A stretch of DNA of 64,000 nt, from positions 286,215-350,214 of the forward strand of contig CAJJDN010000105.1 of NCBI GenBank assembly GCA_905182985.1, written 5' to 3'. The translations under genes and the position numbers were made by a program. Under the pieces are notes generated by a model. The model worked only from the letters and a program-made list of their open reading frames with translations. It was not told the DNA's origin and did no database searches. Within the stretch, counting starts at the first letter, position 1, and every line of letters begins with the position of its first letter. Source of the stretch: Paramecium sonneborni (Eukaryota > Ciliophora > Oligohymenophorea > Peniculida > Parameciidae). Positions 10,345-28,653 of this stretch are shown piece after piece.

Positions 10345-11582
10345 TCACTTTAAATGTTATAAGAACGATTGCTATTCAGGTGTCAAGGGGCCTTTGGTAA
10401 ATACATTTTCTGTTTCTCCTAATAAATCTAATTATGATTTTCTATAATAATTATTTAGATTGTAATACCTATTTTCAGTTTATTTTCCAAATGATTTTGT
10501 CTCATCTCTTTGGATACTTAACCAATCTGCTTTTTCGTTTTATTTATTTTGTATCATCTTTAATAATAGACCTAAGAATATACTTGAGCTTATGTGTTGA
10601 TATCATTTTATAATTCCAATAGAGATTGTTCTAATCTCAAGATTTAAGCATGTAAATATGCAACAGCACCTTCTAATGTTTGATTGGCAATTTCTAATCG
10701 AGCGCTATATAGTAAAATATGAATACATAGCTTATTAAAATGCTGCTTCTCTGGCATCATCAGCTTCCATTTCTTGTTTTTAACTAAAAATATTATGTTG
10801 AAATATACAGTTAGAATAAACTATCAGCTAAATCTTCAATGACTGAAACCACTCTTTCAAGTGCAGATTAATCAGATTTTAATGTAGAATCTTAGGCCAT
10901 AGCAAGTGAAAGGGAAACTAAGGAATTGAAACCTCTTCTATCTGGGAATCTTTAAGCGAATTTTTTATGATGATGTTCAATTTCTGCAAATATTTCTTAT
11001 TGTGTAAAAACAGATCCAGTTTTAATTTATTGGATGAGTTTCTTTCCTTAATTTAAGGCAGCTAATAATCCTACAATTTCAGTTCTTCTTTGATCATATG
11101 CTTTTTTGTTTTCTTCTCTTTCAGCTGTTAGTGCAGCAATGCGATCTAAATTTCGTTATTTTTCAGCAAATTTAGATTCACCTTAAGCTCTTTTATCATT
11201 AAGTTCCTCTTCTTTCAAAGGAACTATTATAAAATAGATATATATAGTATACGCTATGCCTCATCTTATGCCTTTTATTATTAAGCTTTAGCTAATGCTT
11301 TATCAGCTTCATTAATATATTATGTGATTTATCCATTTCTATTTTGTAAATAGTTTGTATGTTCAGTTTGGGCTGCATTTATATCTACTTGTAATTGTCT
11401 AATAAACTATAACACACGTTCGACATTATTTCTTAGGATTTAATATAGATATTGTACTCTTGGACTTGGATTGTTTGTAAGATTGTTTTTCCGAAATCAG
11501 ATTGACTGAGTTTCATGAAAAAGTCAATCTTAGGATCTGCAAATGTGAGACTCACAATGCATAGCAACACAAGCAATTTCAT
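10345..11582 (-). CDS. Trichocyst-matrix-protein-like secretory protein
   Basis: Seven exons (introns 11432-11457, 11224-11252, 10784-10808, 10705-10726, 10558-10583 and probably 10442-10468) encode 360 residues. The signal peptide MKLLVLLCIVSLTFA is followed by long acid-base helices with few cysteines. A central conserved-looking segment contains FAQRFPDRRGFNSLVSLSLA, then further heptads. Length, signal peptide and helical pattern fit the precursors of trichocyst matrix or granule lattice proteins, which are cleaved and packed into the expandable crystal core of dense-core granules. The sixth intron is 27 nt and leaves the frame open, so retention is possible. The family call is recollection of the general pattern, not an alignment. 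Confidence 0.65.
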
Positions 11583-11613
11583 TAATTAAAATAAAAAACG
11601 GGTTAAAGAAAAA

Positions 11614-12490
11614 TCATTAATCTAAAAGTAATAACTCGGCTTGATATTGAGCAATCTATTTAAGAAGCCATTCACAGGGATAATGTTTTTTCAAATTCTA
11701 ATAAACTTAAGCACATAAATTCAGCTTTATTTAAAGATTCATCTTTCTATCTAAGTTTAAATGTTAATCAAATAGTAGATCAAATTTCTCAGGTTCATCA
11801 ATTATTATATTCATTTTTGATGTTTTTGATATTTATACTTTTATTTAATAAACATTAGGAAACAACAGAGGTCTTTTCTTTTAATGACTCTCAAATTAAT
11901 GACAACTTTCTAATTCCATTAGTGAACTTGCATTTGTAGTTTAAGTTGAATTAGGAGGAGATACTTCAAGCTTTTTTTAATTTATCATTGGTGTATTGAT
12001 CTAAGAGAACGAATTTAAATGATTTATTGAATTTTGTTAAATTCTTTGACCTATTTAATGATGAATCTTGATTGATAGAGTATCTTTGATAATTTTCAAT
12101 ATGATTTATAACAGATTGAACAAACGTATAATGATAATTATAGCATAGACAGTATCAGTAATTGGAAAGATATCCATAACTATGAAAGCATCAAACAACA
12201 TGAAGCAACCATATATGAAGTGATAAGAATCAATTGAATAACGAAAGTGTCTAACTATATTTGGAGTAAGAAATGAGGCCACAACATATCTAACAATCTA
12301 AGAATCTATGTGCATCCTAATGTACCTTGGTGTCGATTCCAAAATTGTAATTACATTCACGTACCAATGACATGCGTAATACACCTTGAGTCATAACTTT
12401 CTGAGGTAATTTCAATCTGGAGAACAATAGAACATTAAGGGCCAGCTCAACACTTCCCCATGCAAGTTCAGCCAAATTTCCTGTAATCAT
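11614..12490 (-). CDS. Multi-pass membrane protein, unknown
   Basis: Two exons (intron 12298-12325) encode 282 residues. The N-terminal half contains hydrophobic helices (ELAWGSVELALNVLLFSRL, YGCFMLFDAFIVMDIFPITD, VYAIIIIIRLFNLL), likely three or four membrane spans. The C-terminal half is a polar cytosolic tail that ends with a helical segment HYPCEWLLKQIAQYQAELL. The ATG at 12490 is the first in frame after the 53-bp gap to the PI4K gene. No family was recognised, and no signal peptide precedes the first span. Confidence 0.6.
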
Positions 12491-12543
12491 AGATCCGTTT
12501 TAAAAAATAATATTAATAATTATACATACACTATTACGTAATA

Positions 12544-19636
<7,093 letters not shown>

Positions 19637-19670
19637 GTAATAAATAAAATAATAATAATTTAAACTAAAT

Positions 19671-22117
19671 TCATTTTTGTAGTGGAAACATTTAAACAAT
19701 TAAATTATGAAGGTTTTTTGCATCTAGTGGTTTAGTGAGAAAGTAATCCATTCCAGAATTGAATGATTATAATTTAGTATCAAGATCTGTAAATCCAGTG
19801 TTAGCAACACACCATGCTCTTCTTATAGTTTAATTTTTTATTAGATTCTTAATTTCTTTAACAGTTTAATACCCATTTAAGATAGGCATGTTAATATCAA
19901 TAAAAATTAGACTATAGCATTTATTTTAACAAATGTTACATCCTTTTTCTAATTTTTACATAATTTTATCAAGTGCTTCTTTCCCATTATATGCATAATC
20001 ACATTTAGCTTTATGCTTTTACATCAATAATTAGAGACTTAGTATATTAAAGTATTCATCATCAATAATCAAAACTCTTGAACAACAATTACTTTAAATT
20101 GAACATTCAATAATTTCATATTGAAATTTTGGACTCATAATTCTTGGTTCTTAGATTATGACGAATTCATCTTCACTAATAGGTACTGATACTTAATCTT
20201 AAACTAATATTAATTTTGGTTATCTAAAATAATTATCATCATCAACATAGGGATTCTTTTAATTTATTGAATCACTGCTTTAACTTAATGATGGTATAAT
20301 CAATTTTACTGAATTACTGAAAGGTTGTTCGATATAAGAGTTACCAGAAATAAGTTTGATGATAGATCTACTTGATTTAAGTTCTACAGATTTCTTTTTA
20401 TCATAATTGATTACTTCATGAAGATGGTTTTTTATTTAAAATGTAAAAATTGTTCCTTTATCTTTATGTTCACAACTTATTGGAATATTCTTACCATTCA
20501 ATTTTTTTATTATGCTATTTGAAATTCCAATACCTAAACCACATCCAACTGAATGAATTGAAATCTTTACAAATTGATTCTTTCCAATAAGAATATTCTA
20601 CATTCTCGCCATTTCTTCCTCAGACTATTTAAATAATAAATATAATATTACTAATCCAGGGCCAGAATCTTAAATTGAAATTTAACATGACCATTTATTC
20701 ATATCAATTTTTATACATATTGTACCTTTATTAGTGTATTTAACAGCATTACTCAAAAATTAAAAATATACTTATCTAAAGCGTTGTCGATCATTAATAA
20801 TAATCGGATTTAACAATTAATAATCATATACCAAATTGATCTACTTATTTTTTATAATATCAATCATTAGTGATTCAATATATTTTACTTCATCATCTAT
20901 ATTGAATTCTTCTAATTTTAGAATGAATTGTTATAAGCTTATCAAGTTGTAATCTCTTATATTACTTACAATAAGACTAAGCTACTCACTATTAATTTTT
21001 AGTGGAGAGATATATTTCTCTTTTACTTCATCTGAAATCTCATCATCATTAAATGCCAAACTAGAAAATACCATTATACTATTAAGATTAGTTCCCAATT
21101 CATGAGAAAGAGATCGACTTATATCCATTAAAACATTATTATTGCTATCATCTTTTATTCTCTTAAACAATAATTAACTCAAATATGAAAATTAAACAAT
21201 AAAGTAATTATTTTCATTTTGTTGAAATGACATTAAGTTTAATGTCACATTTTCCAAATCATAAATTTAACTTTTAGATATAATTATAGAGGCAAATTGG
21301 AATTTTAAATTTTCCTTAAATTTTATCATAAATTCTTTAAAACTATAAACTTCTTCATTCTCCCCAAAATTAGAAGAAATTACTTACAAGTCCATTAATT
21401 ACTCTATCAAAATGCTATTTTAAGGAACTGATTCGTTTAAATAATGTATTTTTAAATCAAAATTACTCTCCAGAATTTCTAAATTCTCCTTAAATATAAT
21501 AAAATTATTAGATTCGAATAATTTTTAAAAGGTTACTCTTGGAGACTAACTAGGAGTTATCTCGTAATCTTATTTTAATTTATGATTAGTTGTCAAGTCT
21601 ATTATCACTTAATTCTATATTAAATTGTGTTTTAGAATCTCAGGAAAATTCTAATTCATTATCTTGAAAATTTGAATGACAAAAATAATGACAATCAATA
21701 TTTCTAATGATAATATTACTCCATTATTATTTACTATTCTATCTTTATTAAAAATATTCAGTGTTAAACTGAATATTCCAATTAACTCATATATATAAAT
21801 ATGATCAAAAATACTCTTATATTTTAAGGTTTAGCACATTATTCCTTAAAGTAAGTAATATACTGCATCTGAGTTTCCTAAAAACCATATTCCCAAATAT
21901 TTGCAACAAAAACTTAAGTAGATCAAAATTACTTTAAGTTATTTGTTCCACAAACTTAAGTTAGACATTATTAAAAGTAATATTGACAAACCGAATAACA
22001 TTCCCACAGCCAATAGATTTTAATTGTCTTTTAATAATTATTATGAAAATTACAAATATAGCAGACGTAGACACTCATTCCTGATATAAAAAAATCGCTC
22101 ACTAACTGTATGTACAT
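19671..22117 (-). CDS. Membrane hybrid histidine kinase with receiver domain
   Basis: Three exons (introns 22028-22053 and probably 20625-20651, the latter 27 nt) encode 797 residues. The N-terminus has about six hydrophobic spans (for example LLAVGMLFGLSILLLIMSNL). HisKA follows with SRSLSHELGTNLNSIMVFSS, phospho-acceptor His near residue 330. The ATPase domain shows the N box FLSNAVKYTNKG, G1 DSGPGL and G2 VGCGLGIGIS. The C-terminal receiver has LIFIDINMPILNGYQT with Asp near residue 722 and the conserved Lys in FLTKPLDAKN. All key residues are present, so phosphotransfer from His to Asp is plausible. No sensory PAS domain was seen. The ligand is unknown. Confidence 0.9.
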
Positions 22118-22735
22118 TTCGAAATCAATTTAATTTAAAATTATAAATGATCAATTTATCAGAGATAATATTTCATATTTAATACCATTGTACTAAACTA
22201 AATCTCAAGGTTTAATGTTATAATTAAAATTCATACAAAATAAAATTTAATATAAATCAAATCTTCATTTATATTAATAAATATTAAATAATCCATTGTC
22301 ACTCTCAGTAATAAATATTAAGATTAAATATTTTCTTAGTTCTAAAATATCCCTATCTAATTTTATTTTTCTCCTCAAACAATTTATCATTCATTTATAC
22401 AGAATTTTTATAAAATCAGTTTTAATTTAACTAAAATTTATATATCCATTCTTAATTCAAATTGTCCTATTTTAATTCAACTACATTTAATAACATTTTT
22501 TAATTTATCTCCATTTTAAATTACTCATTACTTTCATTTATAAATTTATAAAAGAATTTTTATTTCTACTGATAATTCACTACAATTAATATATTCAATA
22601 CTCTTTTTATAAGAATTTTCTCTCTTTTTTGATTATTCAACACTCAAATTTTCAATATTGAATTTTATTACTGTTGATTATCATTAATAAAAATTATTAT
22701 AATTATTTTTAATTCATCAAAAATACCGCAATCTA
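22118..22735. other. AT-rich intergenic stretch
   Basis: About 620 bp of AT-rich sequence between the histidine-kinase start and the end of a small gene. Short open frames exist on both strands, but none has a convincing composition, motif or intron structure. It should contain the promoter of the histidine kinase. No terminator-like or repeat element was recognised. Confidence 0.4.
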
Positions 22736-23065
22736 TCATAATTTCTTTTCATTTACATTGATCAATTCATCTACAGAGTGTTTTTTCTTGTAATAATAAA
22801 AGGGTTTTTCTTTTTAAAGTATTTTTTGGTTTAATTTTTGATAATATAATAATTGATCTTCAAGTTAATGTTTTTTTTTCTATTTTTATTAATATTCTTA
22901 AATTGCATTAGAATCAAACAATTCTCTAGTTAATTCATTTATTATATATTGGATCCTCTTAATAAATTCTTTTATCAAACTTAAATTATTGAACCATCCT
23001 AAATATATCAAGTAACTCAATAAATTTTAGATTTTTTTCTTCAATATTTCGGATTAAAAATTCAT
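22736..23065 (-). CDS. Small K/Q-rich helical protein, tentative
   Basis: An uninterrupted frame of 109 residues starting MNFQSEILKKKIQNLLSYLI. The C-terminal two thirds (QEYQQKQKKKHQLEDQLLYY and KKKHSVDELINVNEKKL) look like true coding sequence. The N-terminal third is less sure: an alternative frame over the same bases (starting near 23070, KYEFLIRNIEEKNLKFIELL) also looks coding, which would need an unusually long 37-nt intron to join. The gene may therefore have a different 5' part. The function is unknown. Confidence 0.4.
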
Positions 23066-23889
23066 ATTTTTTTTCTCCCTATTTAAGCTAAAAAAAAATA
23101 TTAAATTTAAGTAATTTAGTTTTTAACCTTTAAGTTTTTATTCTTTTTCTGAACTTTTGATTTTTCATTATCTTTCTTAAGTTTTGAATTTTTCAATTAT
23201 TATTATCATCTAATGTTGTTTTCGAATTACTTAAAATAGAAGTACTTTGGTTTGAGTTAAATATGCATTATTTTTTATTTTAAAAAAGTTTCATTAGCTT
23301 CTTTTCTATAATTTTTCTTGACAGATTTATAAATAAAAATTTCTAAACATTCAGTTACTTTTTCTTCTTATTAAATTTTTCCAGATTCAGAATTTTTAAA
23401 TTTATCAAAAGGAACAAATTTCTTTAAACAGTTTAAAGCTTTGGATTATTGAGAAACTGAAGTATTTAAGTATTGCGATTGAAGATTTAATTTTTAATAT
23501 TTTTATATTAACAATGAAAAAAGAGATAATAAAAAGTAATTAAATTTTGATCAAATAATCTGATTTTTTTTTAATAAATAATTTGAATAAACAAGGTTTT
23601 AATTTAAGGCGATGTAACAAATAACTCTATATAATATTTTTTATATTTTTTTTCAATTTGAGAAATTTGTGAATGAATGGATATTAAGATTGAATTCTGA
23701 GAAATTATATAATTTAATAACAAATTGAGTTTTTTTTAAATTGATAATGACATTGTATCATCTCATATCTATGTCATGAATTTTTGGAATAAAATAAGAA
23801 AGTTGAAAATTCTATCAACGTTTAGATTATCGAAAAAACTCATCAAATTTGTAAGAAATAAGAATATATATGTTTGAGTTATTGAAAGC
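23066..23889. other. AT-rich stretch with one coding-like block
   Basis: A minus-strand block at about 23250-23450 reads like protein (FVPFDKFKNSESGKIQQEEK and SVKKNYRKEANETFLKQKIM) but ends in TGA near 23220 and has no resolved start. It may be an upstream exon of the small gene at 22736-23065 or a remnant. The rest is poly-A/T-rich and shows nothing recognisable. Confidence 0.3.
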
Positions 23890-24265
23890 ATGAATGATTG
23901 TTTTCATATATTCTTTAATAGTTTATAAATTAGATTTGGATTAAACTTAAAAAATAAAAAAAATAAAATACAGTAGTAGATTTTAAAATCTGAATGATTT
24001 GATAGAAGTCTCAGATGTTATTTTAAAATTTTAAAGATACTTAAAGGAATAAAGTTGAACTTTTAGTATTTAGTTCAATTTATTAATAAGATTTTATTGT
24101 AGATGATAGTTTGTAAAAATGTTTGAGGTATTAGTTGAAATGGAAAGTGGTAATGATAGAATTCAATTGCGATTGAAATTATTATTTAGATGTTACATAG
24201 AGTTTAGAAAATTAGATGGGTTTGTTTGTATTATTGTTTTAGAATAATATAATTAATCAGGATGA
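23890..24265 (+). CDS. Small protein of unknown function, tentative
   Basis: Three exons (introns 23976-24005 and 24113-24134) give a 107-residue frame. The last exon, FEMESGNDRIQLRLKLLFRC, looks like real coding sequence, and both introns fit the local GT..AG micro-intron style and restore one frame. The 5' part is AT-rich and low in complexity, and the start could lie further upstream behind another intron. No family was recognised. It converges on the minus-strand gene ending at 24376. Confidence 0.35.
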
Positions 24266-24375
24266 TTATAAATTTTGTTTATAGAATTTTCGAATTACGA
24301 AAAATAACACTTAGAATCTAGTAGATAGAGAGATTAATGAAAAATTCATAATAAAAGTAATTTAGTTTGATTAAT

Positions 24376-25273
24376 TCATGATATTTAAATTCCTTTATCT
24401 TATAATTCTTTGATGTAATTAGATATAGTTTAATTAATGAATTGATTACGTGATTTAAGAACTTTGTATAAAACATTTGATGAATTCTTGTAGATACTAG
24501 GGAATTGTTATCTTTAGGTGGAAGGTTCAGTATGTTTTTATACACTTTAATGTCTTTAGATATTTCTATCTTAAATAGTTGTAATGTTCTCAATATTGAT
24601 TTCATCATAATTTCTGATATTCTTTTTAATGATTTCACTTTTATCACAATGAGAAATAACATCATGAATAGAAATTCTGTCTTTTTTATCAATAATAATT
24701 CTGAGATCTTATTTTTTATCAGATTAATTAAGTGAGTTTGATTCACTCCTCATTACTCTTTTTATTTTATTTCTTTTAACTGTTGCAAATTATATCATAT
24801 CAATTTTTTTAGATAATAAAAAAGGAGCTTTTTCTATCTCTTTTCCAACACAAAAGAGTTTCATATCTAAAAATCGTTTGACAGCACAATTCATAGCAAT
24901 TTTGGTCAGATCTATTAAATGTTGAATAAGACATAAAAATATCTACTATTTCGAACTATGTAATAATTCATTGTACAAAGTGTCACTTTTTTATACGAAA
25001 CCAAAGTGTAAGTACAACTCTATAAACACTTTACTCGTAGAAGTAAGAGTGATTTCTGCAAATCGTGTCTTAACTAATGTATTCGTGTACATCAAATCCT
25101 GGTGCAATTATTTTAAATATTTATTTTGCTCCTTCTTGGAATTGAGCTAAATCTGATTGTGTCAATTTACGATATTAAAATAGTGTACTCATTATATCAG
25201 TCTCTTACATTTAACGAACCTTCTCTCTATACTCTACTTTATATTCATTATTACTAATTTATTTTATTGCCAT
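24376..25273 (-). CDS. Unknown protein, 291 residues
   Basis: Two exons (intron 25069-25090, 22 nt) restore one frame from MAIKQISNNEYKVEYREKVR to ...YIKELQDKGIQIS. The middle is a helical, moderately hydrophobic domain (FIELYLHFGFVQKSDTLYNE, IQHLIDLTKIAMNCAVKRFL). The C-terminal 130 residues are polar and disordered (SDKKQDLRIIIDKKDRISIH). The intron assignment is strong because without it both halves end in TGA and with it the frame runs for 292 codons. No family was recognised; no membrane or signal segment was seen. Confidence 0.65.
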
Positions 25274-25953
25274 TGTGTTATTGTAAATGTTTTATATGTC
25301 TGAAACTCTCTCCTTTATTATATCAATAATTATCATTTAATAATTAATATTAATTCTCACTCTAAACTTGCATATTTAGAATCAGATAACCAAAACAAAT
25401 TATATCAATTAAACAAATTCTTAGATGTTTAAGTATAAACCTATTCATTGACAGAAAAATATTAAAGGGACAAATTTCATTTATTTATATTTACATTCAT
25501 TTATTTTCTTTCTTTTATCCTATTTTAGTTTTAATCTATAATACTAAATCTCAAAGCCAAATATTGCTTTTCTTTTAGGCTATAATTCTTATTGGAACTA
25601 ATTTAATTTCTATTTTAAATATATCAAGTATTAAATTTGAATTATATGTTATCTCATTAAACTAAATCAATCAAATAAAATTTATTAGTCATTATTACAA
25701 ATTTTCACCTGTTTAACAAATTATTTATACACTGCATTTTATGTGAATAAACTAAAGTTATATGTTAAATTTAACTATTAATATTTTTATTGATTCTAAC
25801 TTTATAGAATTGAAATTTCACCAATGATGACAGATTTTTAAAAAGAATAAATTATTTATTTACAAAATAATTTAAAATATTGATATAAAGAAGGTATTTC
25901 GAGTATAATTGTAATATTTGAAATTAGTTCTTCAACTAATTATAATAGCAGAC
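25274..25953. other. AT-rich intergenic stretch
   Basis: About 680 bp between divergent genes. Minus-strand pieces such as KLVPIRIIAQKK near 25590 look weakly coding, but in-frame TGA codons break them and no intron set was found. I see no repeat or RNA gene. It presumably holds the promoters of both flanking genes. Confidence 0.35.
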
Positions 25954-26315
25954 ATGGAGCAATTTATATTCACTAATAAAATATATATGAGAAATGAAAA
26001 ATTTCAATATAACTCGACTGTCAAAATAGGAATAGTATTAAATTAAAGACACCAACATCATTTAATCAGAAGCTCTTTGAATATAAGAACCAAAAAGATT
26101 TAGAATTATTAGTTACTTTGGTTGTTCAACCATGTTTACTCATGGATGATTCCATCCATGAGCAATTATATGACAAAAATTAATAAGGAAAGACGTTTTG
26201 ATAGGTCTGTGAATTCAGGATGGATAGGACTAAAAAAATAAAGAGAGCTGAGAGAATTTTTGAGAAGTCAACTCAGCTAAAAAAAAGTTTAAGAAATACA
26301 ATGTTAAAATAATGA
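25954..26315 (+). CDS. Small protein of unknown function
   Basis: Three exons (introns 26020-26048 and 26195-26218) encode 102 residues. The second exon (NQKLFEYKNQKDLELLVTLV then VQPCLLMDDSIHEQLYDKNQ) and the third (MDRTKKIKRAERIFEKSTQL) both look like true coding sequence, and the 24-nt second intron exactly removes an in-frame TGA. The product is small, acidic in the middle and basic at the C-terminus. No family was recognised. A further coding-like frame starts at 26412 but could not be joined. Confidence 0.55.
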
Positions 26316-26596
26316 TTAATTTAATATAATTATTCTTAGGCAATTAATAATAAAAGACAGCGTTGAAAATGATAATAGTTAAGGGACAAAAGGAATAATA
26401 ATTTATTGAATATGCAAAGAGATGAACAGAAGCATAGATTGGATTGTAGTGAATCGTTATTGAGTTAATTTGAGGATGTATAAAATCGTAAGAAATATAT
26501 CGATTCTCCTTCATTCTGGTAAGGATTCTTGATTGTTCTTGCAATGCAACTATGTTGTGAAAATTTTTTAATTAATTAACGGTTGATTTATTTTTA

Positions 26597-27889
26597 ATGT
26601 CAAAACACTCTGAAAAGAAAAGTAAAGCAGTTGAAAATCGATATGATCATTCTTAACCGTACTATCAATCATATATTCCTACTCCATATGTAGCTGCAAC
26701 ATATGAATAACCAATAGTGGTTGTACCAAATATTTAAGGAACATAAATAATAACAGCAGAGCCTACAATAATAAGAGAGAGAAGAGTAGTATAAGGAGAA
26801 TCATAATTAATAAAATAAGATCATTTAATATAAGAATAGAATTGTTGTATGCCTTGTATGCCTTGTGTACCATGTTGTGATAAGGAATAAAAGGTTGTTA
26901 CAAGATAAGTAGTTTTGAAAGGTAAAGTTAATGATTAATTGTTAGAGAAGTAGCCGATAGTATAGAATAGAAATGAGGATTATGAGAAGAAATTGGATGA
27001 GATAGAGAAATTACACATTCAAGAAATTAAAGAGATGGAATTAAAGATGTACTAACAAATAGAACAATTATAGAATTAAAAGTTATAGGAGGAATAACAA
27101 CGTTAAATATTAGATTTAAAACAATCTTTGTTAGATATAAAGAATCAATTGACTTAGAGAAATTAATAGAGTTAACAATAATAATAATAAACTTAAATGA
27201 TTAATCCATATTAAGTGGAGAGATTAGAAAATCAATTGGAGAAAAAGAAAAAAAGGATTAAGGAATTAAAATAGGTGATAAATAGTATGGAAATATAAAT
27301 ATAATAAATGAGTAATTAAATCTAAGATTTGGATCTAAGATTAAGATAACCTATACCATAATCAGTAGTACATGTTCCAGTACCATAAGAGAATTATGAA
27401 TTAATTAATTAAGTAAGATATATGGAATAAGAACGTAATGCTTTATTAAGAGAAATTGATTCACTCAAATTTACTAATTCAGAACTATCATCATTATCTT
27501 TCAGATAGGATCCTGAGAAAATCAGATTATAATAGGATTATACTAGGATGGTTAATGATTTTAGATTTATAGAGTAAGAGAATATTAAGATGGCTACAAT
27601 AATAGGATAAAAAGATGAATTGATTAAATCATTAGAGTAGAGAATTAGTGTAGAATTATCGAGATAATCTATATTATTATAATAATAATCTCCTTAAAGA
27701 GTTGTTCTTGAATAGACTACTACAACTCGTCCAATATAAACATAATATGTAATCGATTCATCATAGTAATATCTTCCATAACCTATACATAAATAATATA
27801 TTATTCAAGATTAACCTACATAAACTGTTTAACCAACACTTTTATAATAATAATAATAAACACTTCCAAATGTTAAAATAATATCCTGA
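26597..27889 (+). CDS. Coiled-coil protein with Cys/Pro cluster and Gln-rich tail
   Basis: One intronless frame of 430 residues. The N-terminal 80 residues are Tyr/Pro/Val-rich (YYQSYIPTPYVAATYEQPIV, IIRERRVVQGES). A striking cysteine cluster, CCMPCMPCVPCC, follows near residue 85. Residues of about 110-350 are coiled coil (EDYEKKLDEIEKLHIQEIKE, IQQMSNQIQDLDLRLRQPIP), and the tail is rich in Q, T and P. The CxxC cluster could be palmitoylated or bind metal. The layout resembles cortical or epiplasmic cytoskeletal proteins of ciliates, which is inference. The ATG lies 16 bp after an in-frame stop-free AT leader and is well supported by composition. Confidence 0.75.
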
Positions 27890-27992
27890 TCAATATACAT
27901 ATTTATTTAATATAAAATTATGATCTACATATTAATGTATTTGTAATCAATTCTATTTATCAATATAAATTAGTTTTTAAATTACAATTCAA

Positions 27993-28566
27993 TCATTTCC
28001 TATTTAAAAGTATCCGAAATAGTTTTTACTGCGATGAACTAAATTATTGTATAGATTTCTCATCTTATAATTCTCCACTCTCTGCCCTTACTTCAATTCT
28101 ACTCAAGGGAGATAATTTAGCTGTTTAAATTCGAAAAATCCTTGCTGAATTTGATTACTTTTATTATTACAATCTAAGAGCTTTATTGATCATCTTTTTA
28201 TCAAAAATTGGACTTTCTAGCTTTTATTATAATATTTATCATCAAATACCCTTAAATCTCATTGGACTCTATCTACTTTCTAATCTAGATCTAAGTTTTT
28301 ATGCAATTAATTCTCTATTCTTGCCACCCATTTTTACAAAAAAAGATTCATCGGTGTGTGTGTATCCTTATTAAAACATAGAAGTTACTTGTATCTTTGA
28401 ATTATCCATTAGGAAGTTTAGTAATATCAATCATTTAAGTTGGTGGATCAGAGTATTCATTATCTATTTCAACAGTGTATTTCATTCTAAAAGGTTTCAT
28501 TCTTTCAGATTAAGAAAAACTTAAAGGGGTTTTGTTATCTGCAAAATATAAATCTAATTATAACAT
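27993..28566 (-). CDS. Unknown 172-residue protein
   Basis: Three exons (introns 28367-28388 and 28217-28249) restore one frame beginning MLQLDLYFADNKTPLSFSQS. An N-terminal block with MKYTVEIDNEYSDPPTQMID and ITKLPNGQF looks beta-rich. The C-terminal half is basic and Gln-rich (GGKNRELIAQKLRSRLES, SPLSRIEVRAESG), ending RILLNRK. The 33-nt second intron is at the upper end of sizes here. No family was recognised. It is divergent from the RCC1-repeat gene with 87 bp between starts, so they may share a promoter region. Confidence 0.6.
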
Positions 28567-28653
28567 GATATGTGTTACTCTGTCTATAAAGATTTTACTT
28601 AGTCTTAATTTAGTTATGCATAAATATTATTTAATTAACAACCCCATCGATAT

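Noticed and set aside
24318..24746. A 142-codon minus-strand frame without any stop in the standard code
   Set aside because: Another minus-strand frame here joins through a 22-nt intron to a 292-codon gene and has far better composition.
26412..26597. Plus-strand frame MQRDEQKHRLDCSES upstream of the Cys-cluster coiled-coil gene
   Set aside because: It is purine-rich and looks partly coding, but it runs into the next gene in another frame and no short intron ends or joins it.
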